18,735 nucleotides of DNA. Source: JBEVNX01 sp040507895 (GTDB lineage: Bacteria > Desulfobacterota > Binatia > JACPRU01). The notes under the pieces were generated by a model. The model was not told where the DNA came from. It saw only the letters and a list, made by a program, of their open reading frames with translations, and searched no databases. Below are positions 14,899 through 18,735 of the stretch, piece by piece; position 1 is the stretch's first letter; each line of letters begins with the position of its first letter. The stretch spans positions 1 to 18,735 of the forward strand of contig JBEVNX010000071.1 in assembly GCA_040507895.1 (NCBI GenBank). Reading direction: 5' to 3'. A program made the position numbers and the translations under genes.

Positions 14899-16167
14899 TC
14901 AGTCGACGCCTTGGGCGCGTGCCAGGATCTCGACGGGGTGGAGCACGGGCAGGTCGCGGCCGCGCAAGCGGAGCGCCGCGCGGATCTGCAGGATGCAACC
15001 GGGATTCCCTGCGGCGACCATGTCGGCGCCGCTCGCCAGAACGGCTGCCGCCTTGCGCTCGCCGAGACGCCAAGCCATGTCGGGCTCGGTCAGATTGTAG
15101 CTGCCGGCGCTCCCGCAGCAAATCTCGCCGTCCGCGAGCTCGACGAGCTCCACGCCGGGAATCGCCCGCAGCAGCGCACGCGGCTCCGCGCGCACCCCCT
15201 GGCCATGGGCCAGGTGGCAGGCGTCGTGGTAAGCGACCCGCGCCGATACCGGGTGCTTGGCGGGTAGTGGCGCGGCGGCCAGCAACTGCGTCACGTCGCG
15301 GACCTTGCCGGCGAGGCGGTGCGCCGCTGACGCGTAGCTCGTGTCGGCGCGGAGCCAGCGGCCGTACTCGCGCATCATCGCGCCACAACCGGCCGCATTG
15401 GTGACGACGAAGTCGGGTTCGGCCCGCAGGAACACGTTGACGTTGCGCCGCGCCCGCCGTTCGGCGTCGCGGGCTTCGCCGAGGTGGGCGGACAGAGCGC
15501 CGCAACACACCTGCCCCCGCGGCACCACGACGCGGTAGCCGGCCAACGCCAGCAGCCGAGCCGTCAGCTCGTTGACGCGCGCGAACAGGACTTGAGAGAC
15601 GCAGCCGGTGAGCAGCGCGACCGTGGCGCGAGGGGGTCCGGCGGGCTCGAGGATCGCGCGCGGCCGGCGGCCTCGTGAGGCATCGGGAGCCAGCGCCGCG
15701 AGGCGGCGCAGCCCGAGTGGCGCCCAAGGCGCACCCGCCAGGCGAGGCAAACCGAGCCTCACGGCGAGCCGCACGAGATCGGCGAGCGGCGCGAGCCGCT
15801 CCGCCTCCGGGAGCCAGCGCGCGAGCAGGCGGCGCTTCCAGCGATCGCCCGCGCTGCGAGGCGCCTCGACCGCGAGATGGCGACGCGCCCCTTCGATCAA
15901 CGCGCCGTACTCCACCCCCGACGGGCAAGCCGTCTCGCATGCCCGGCAGCCAAGGCAGAGGTCTAGATGGCGAACGACGTCTGTGCTGAGCGGCACCGCG
16001 CCCTGCTCGATGCCCTTCATCAGGTAGATGCGCCCGCGCGGCGAATCGGCTTCCGCGCCCGTCTCCAGGTACGTCGGGCACGCGGAAAGGCAGAGCCCGC
16101 AGTGAACGCAAGCGAGAAACTGGTCGAGCGGTGCGATCTTGGGGAAGCCGGAGGAGGTCGAATCCAT
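14899..16167 (-). CDS. glcF: Glycolate oxidase iron-sulfur subunit GlcF
   Basis: ATG at 16167 gives 422 residues, about the size of E. coli GlcF (407). Two [4Fe-4S] ferredoxin motifs are present: CVHCGLCLSACP (Cys20, 23, 26, 30) and CLGCRACETACP (Cys71, 74, 77, 81). Two cysteine-rich CCG domains follow, with VCCGALSAHLG and ICCGSAGSYNL, plus DACHLAHGQG ahead of the second. These features define the GlcF/LldE-like electron-transfer subunit that passes electrons from the flavin subunits to the quinone pool at the membrane. The start lies 8 bases after the glcE stop; no strong Shine-Dalgarno is visible, suggesting coupling. The reading frame stays open upstream of 16167, but that part is a shadow of glcE. 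Confidence 0.95.
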   Translation of the reverse strand: MDSTSSGFPKIAPLDQFLACVHCGLCLSACPTYLETGAEADSPRGRIYLMKGIEQGAVPLSTDVVRHLDLCLGCRACETACPSGVEYGALIEGARRHLAVEAPRSAGDRWKRRLLARWLPEAERLAPLADLVRLAVRLGLPRLAGAPWAPLGLRRLAALAPDASRGRRPRAILEPAGPPRATVALLTGCVSQVLFARVNELTARLLALAGYRVVVPRGQVCCGALSAHLGEARDAERRARRNVNVFLRAEPDFVVTNAAGCGAMMREYGRWLRADTSYASAAHRLAGKVRDVTQLLAAAPLPAKHPVSARVAYHDACHLAHGQGVRAEPRALLRAIPGVELVELADGEICCGSAGSYNLTEPDMAWRLGERKAAAVLASGADMVAAGNPGCILQIRAALRLRGRDLPVLHPVEILARAQGVD

Positions 16168-16175
16168 GGCTCGAA

Positions 16176-17486
16176 TCAAAGGCCGCCGACGAACCGGCCC
16201 CGCGCGAAGAGTCCATGAGGATCGAACACGGCCTTGACGCCTTTCATGAGATCGAACCCGGCCCCCGGCGGACCCCAGACGTCGAGCGCGGTCTTCCAAG
16301 CCGTCGGTGCCGCCTCGACGACCAAATAGCCGCCTCCGTGGACGGCGGATTCGCGCAGCGCCGCCACCAGGCCAGGGAGCCGTTCGGGGTCCGGCTCGTC
16401 GAGGCGAACGCGCGCGACGCCGACTCCGGCATGGGCGTGTGCCCGCACCGCCCGCGCGATCGCGTGAGCGCCGGCCAACGCGTTCACCAACCAGCCGCAA
16501 GCGGCGTCGCGGCGGATGCCGGCGCGGAGCACCACAGTGCCGTCGCGAGCTCGCTCGAATCCCTCGAGCACGGCGCGCATCTCCTCGTCCCCGAGCGGCT
16601 CGCGATCGGGATCGACGCCCAGTCCCGCCGCCGTCGCGGCCGCGCGGCTGCAGCCATCCTCGACCTCCTCGACGAGGCCCGCAAGGCCGGCGATCAGCCG
16701 CGGCGATGCGCCATCTTCCACGACGACTTCGACGAAGAGCAACGGCAGCGCCGAATCGGCGAGCGCCGAGCCCAGCCGGAAGAGCGGGTCCACGGCCTGC
16801 GAAGTGAAGGCCAGGACGCGAGTGGCCTCGGGCAACGGCTGTAGCTTGAAGGTTGCCTCGAGGATGACGGCGAGCGTACCGAACGAACCGACCAGCAGCT
16901 TGTGCACGTCGTAGCCGGCGACGTTTTTCACCACCCGTCCGCCGCTCTTGACGATCGTGCCGTCGGCCAGCGCCATGCGCAGCCCCAGAAGCCATTCCCG
17001 CACCGTGCCGAACGCTTGGCGACTCGGGCCGGTGACGTTGGCGGCGAGAAGTCCGCCGATTGTCGTCTCGGCGGGCTGCGAGGGATCGAACGGCAGCCAT
17101 TGCCCCGAGGCGCGGAGCGCCGTGTTCACGGCCGCCAGTGTCGCTCCCGCCTCGACGGTGAGCGTCAAATCGTCGGCCGCGTGCTCGACGATGCGGTCCA
17201 TGCGCGACGTCGACAACACCGCGTCGAGTCGTGCGGGTGGATGCCCTTGCGCGAGGCGCAATCCGAGACCCGCCGGCACGACGGCGAGATCGTGTGCGGC
17301 GCACAGCGCGAGCGCCCGCTGGGTCTCTGGCGCGCTCGCCGGGAGCAAAACCCAAGCGGGCTCGACGCCGTCGACGGCGAATTGGCGCTGATCGGATTCC
17401 GAACCGAGGCCATCGACCCCGAGAGCGTCGAGCAGGGCCCGCGACAGCGCGAGGAAGTCGCGGCTCGGCGCACAGCCCGTGCTCAC
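16176..17486 (-). CDS. glcE: Glycolate oxidase FAD-binding subunit GlcE
   Basis: This 436-residue protein is longer than E. coli GlcE (about 350). It carries the PCMH-type FAD-binding fold: VEAGATLAAVNTAL, the segment WLPFDPSQPAETTIGGLLAANVTGP and GSFGTLAVILEATFKLQPLP. The pyrophosphate loop, usually G-G-G-T after PV-x-P-x, reads VVPAGLGLRLAQG, so the second Gly and the Thr are both Leu. That may weaken FAD binding, or the motif may be relaxed in this branch. The C-terminal domain is divergent and ends in FDPHGLFARGRF, typical of the family. The start is GTG 17486, overlapping the glcD stop as GTGA (17483-17486). With GlcD and GlcF it forms the complex that oxidises glycolate to glyoxylate. 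Confidence 0.93.
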   Translation of the reverse strand: MSTGCAPSRDFLALSRALLDALGVDGLGSESDQRQFAVDGVEPAWVLLPASAPETQRALALCAAHDLAVVPAGLGLRLAQGHPPARLDAVLSTSRMDRIVEHAADDLTLTVEAGATLAAVNTALRASGQWLPFDPSQPAETTIGGLLAANVTGPSRQAFGTVREWLLGLRMALADGTIVKSGGRVVKNVAGYDVHKLLVGSFGTLAVILEATFKLQPLPEATRVLAFTSQAVDPLFRLGSALADSALPLLFVEVVVEDGASPRLIAGLAGLVEEVEDGCSRAAATAAGLGVDPDREPLGDEEMRAVLEGFERARDGTVVLRAGIRRDAACGWLVNALAGAHAIARAVRAHAHAGVGVARVRLDEPDPERLPGLVAALRESAVHGGGYLVVEAAPTAWKTALDVWGPPGAGFDLMKGVKAVFDPHGLFARGRFVGGL

Positions 17487-18735
17487 AGCGCCGCCCGCCG
17501 CTGCGGCAAGCGGACCGCCACGCCCGCGGATTCGGCGGGAAAGATCTTGTGCGGGTTGCAGCGGAGCTCCGGATCGAAGACCCGCCGCAGCCGGCGCATC
17601 AGATCCAGATCGGCATCACCGAACAGGAGGGGCAGCAGCTCCATCTTCTCGACGCCGATGCCATGTTCGCCCGTGAGGCTGCCGCCGAGCTCGACGCACG
17701 CCTCGAGTATGCGCCGGCCCGCCGCGAGCACGTGCTCCACCTGCGCGGGGTCCCGCTCGTCGTAGAGCAGGATCGGGTGGATGTTGCCGTCGCCCGCGTG
17801 GAACACGTTGGCGACGCGCAAGCGCTCCTCGTCGGCGATGGCCCGGATCGTGCGGAGGATCTCCGGCACCTTCGTGCGCGGCACCACGCCGTCTTGGGTG
17901 CAGTAGTTCGGGGCGAGCCGCCCGACGGCGCCGAACGCGCGCTTGCGACTCTTCCAGAGCAACGCGCGCTCCGCCTCGTCGGCCGCCACGCGTACCTCGC
18001 GTGCGCCGCGGTCACGACACAAGCCGACGATGCGCTCCGACTGCCGGTCGAGGCCGGCGCGCGCCCCGTCGATCTCGATGATCAGCACGGCCTCGGCGTC
18101 GCTTGGAAAGCCGAAGTGATAGGCCGCCTCGACCGCCGCGATCATGAGCGCGTCCATCATCTCGAGCGCCGCGGGCACGATGCCCGCGCCAATGATCCCG
18201 GAGACCGCCGCGCTCGCATCGTCGACCCGATCGAAGATCGCCAGCAGCGTGCGCACCCCTTCGGGCAGGGGTAGCAGGCGAAGGGTCGCCTCGGTCACGA
18301 GGCCGAACGTACCCTCCGCACCGACCACCACGCCGCGCAAGTCGTAGCCGGGGCCGTCCTCGCACGTCCCGCCGAGCTCCACCACGGAGCCGTCGGCACG
18401 CACCAGCCGAATGGACAGCACGTGGTTCGTCGTCACGCCGTACTTGAGCGTGTGCGGCCCGCCGGAGTTCTCGGCGACGTTGCCGCCGATGGTACACGCG
18501 GGCTGGCTCGACGGATCCGGAGCGTAATAGAGGCCATGTGCGGCGGCGCGCATGCTGACATCGCGATTCACCACGCCGGCTTCGACGCGCACGGTGCGGT
18601 TTACCGCGTCGAGCTCGAGGATGCGGCTCATGCGCGAGAGGCCGATCATCACCGGCGCCCCGATGGGCAAGCATCCCCCAGAGAGGCCGGTGCCCGCCCC
18701 GCGCGGTACGAAGCGCACGTCATGGCGGCGGCAGG
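17483..18735 (-). CDS. glcD: Glycolate oxidase catalytic FAD subunit GlcD (N-terminus beyond window)
   Basis: About 416 residues are visible; the E. coli protein has 499, so roughly 80 are missing at the right edge. The frame is open to the last base (CRRHDVRFVPRGAGTGLSGG), which shows that the GTG at 18718 is internal. FAD-binding motifs are PRGAGTGLSGG (pyrophosphate loop), IGGNVAENSGGPHTLKYG and GAEGTFGLVTEATLRLLPLP. The FAD-oxidase C-terminal domain carries the metal/substrate signature HAGDGNIHP and GSLTGEHGIGVEKM, ending FDPELRCNPHKIFP. The D-E-F order and the overlap with glcE identify it as glycolate oxidase rather than a lone D-lactate or D-2-hydroxyacid dehydrogenase, though a related 2-hydroxy acid substrate cannot be excluded. 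The product glyoxylate feeds the glyoxylate or glycerate pathway. Confidence 0.95.
   Translation of the reverse strand, partial: CRRHDVRFVPRGAGTGLSGGCLPIGAPVMIGLSRMSRILELDAVNRTVRVEAGVVNRDVSMRAAAHGLYYAPDPSSQPACTIGGNVAENSGGPHTLKYGVTTNHVLSIRLVRADGSVVELGGTCEDGPGYDLRGVVVGAEGTFGLVTEATLRLLPLPEGVRTLLAIFDRVDDASAAVSGIIGAGIVPAALEMMDALMIAAVEAAYHFGFPSDAEAVLIIEIDGARAGLDRQSERIVGLCRDRGAREVRVAADEAERALLWKSRKRAFGAVGRLAPNYCTQDGVVPRTKVPEILRTIRAIADEERLRVANVFHAGDGNIHPILLYDERDPAQVEHVLAAGRRILEACVELGGSLTGEHGIGVEKMELLPLLFGDADLDLMRRLRRVFDPELRCNPHKIFPAESAGVAVRLPQRRAAL

Noticed and set aside
16168..17355. Upstream extension of the glcF frame
   Set aside because: It overlaps glcE in another frame and gives an Arg-rich shadow. 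The ferredoxin domain begins just after ATG 16167.
1..18735. CRISPR arrays, tRNA or rRNA genes, insertion sequences, phage genes
   Set aside because: No regularly spaced repeats, cloverleaf or rRNA-like segments, transposase or integrase frames, or terminal inverted repeats were seen. All gaps between genes are about 100 bases or shorter.

Overview
The window is about 18.7 kb of very GC-rich, gene-dense bacterial DNA from a Gram-negative organism. This follows from a periplasm-spanning export operon with an outer-membrane factor lipoprotein, cleavable Sec signals and GlcDEF. Branched-chain-type ABC transport, class III CoA-transferases and an atypical crotonase fit an uncultivated deltaproteobacterial or Binatota-like lineage. 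That placement is inference from gene content; no rRNA or taxonomic marker is present.

Left part, plus strand (1-6734): the 3' end of a LivF-type ATPase; a short secreted rhodanese-like gene interrupted by an in-frame TGA; a pterin-4a-carbinolamine dehydratase; a MoxR/RavA-like AAA+ ATPase; a 68-residue unknown protein; a ViaA-like von Willebrand A protein; and a large tandem class III (CaiB/BaiF) CoA-transferase. The MoxR, small protein, VWA and CoA-transferase genes are closely packed or overlapping, so they probably form one transcription unit.

Middle part, minus strand (14831 down to 6743): a compact operon of TetR regulator, TolC-like lipoprotein, HlyD-type adaptor, two separate ABC ATPases, two ABC-2 permeases and a crotonase-fold enzyme. 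The gene order matches the E. coli cecR-ybhGFSR operon, with the double ATPase YbhF split into two genes and a dedicated outer-membrane factor added. The neighbours overlap by 1-14 bases or are separated by 3-19. An AT-rich inverted repeat at the 5' end of the TetR gene is the likely autoregulatory operator.

Right part, minus strand (18735 down to 14899): glcD (5'-truncated by the window edge), glcE and glcF, the three subunits of membrane-associated glycolate oxidase.

The most notable observation is the rhodanese-like gene at 705-1106. Its only in-frame stop before the natural C-terminus is a TGA at codon 95, five residues after the active-loop cysteine, where I recall relatives carrying a second cysteine. 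Directly downstream is a hairpin with two G residues opening its apical loop, 22 nt from the TGA. These are the geometric features expected of a bacterial SECIS, so the gene is a candidate selenoprotein. A nonsense mutation or base-call error is the main alternative.
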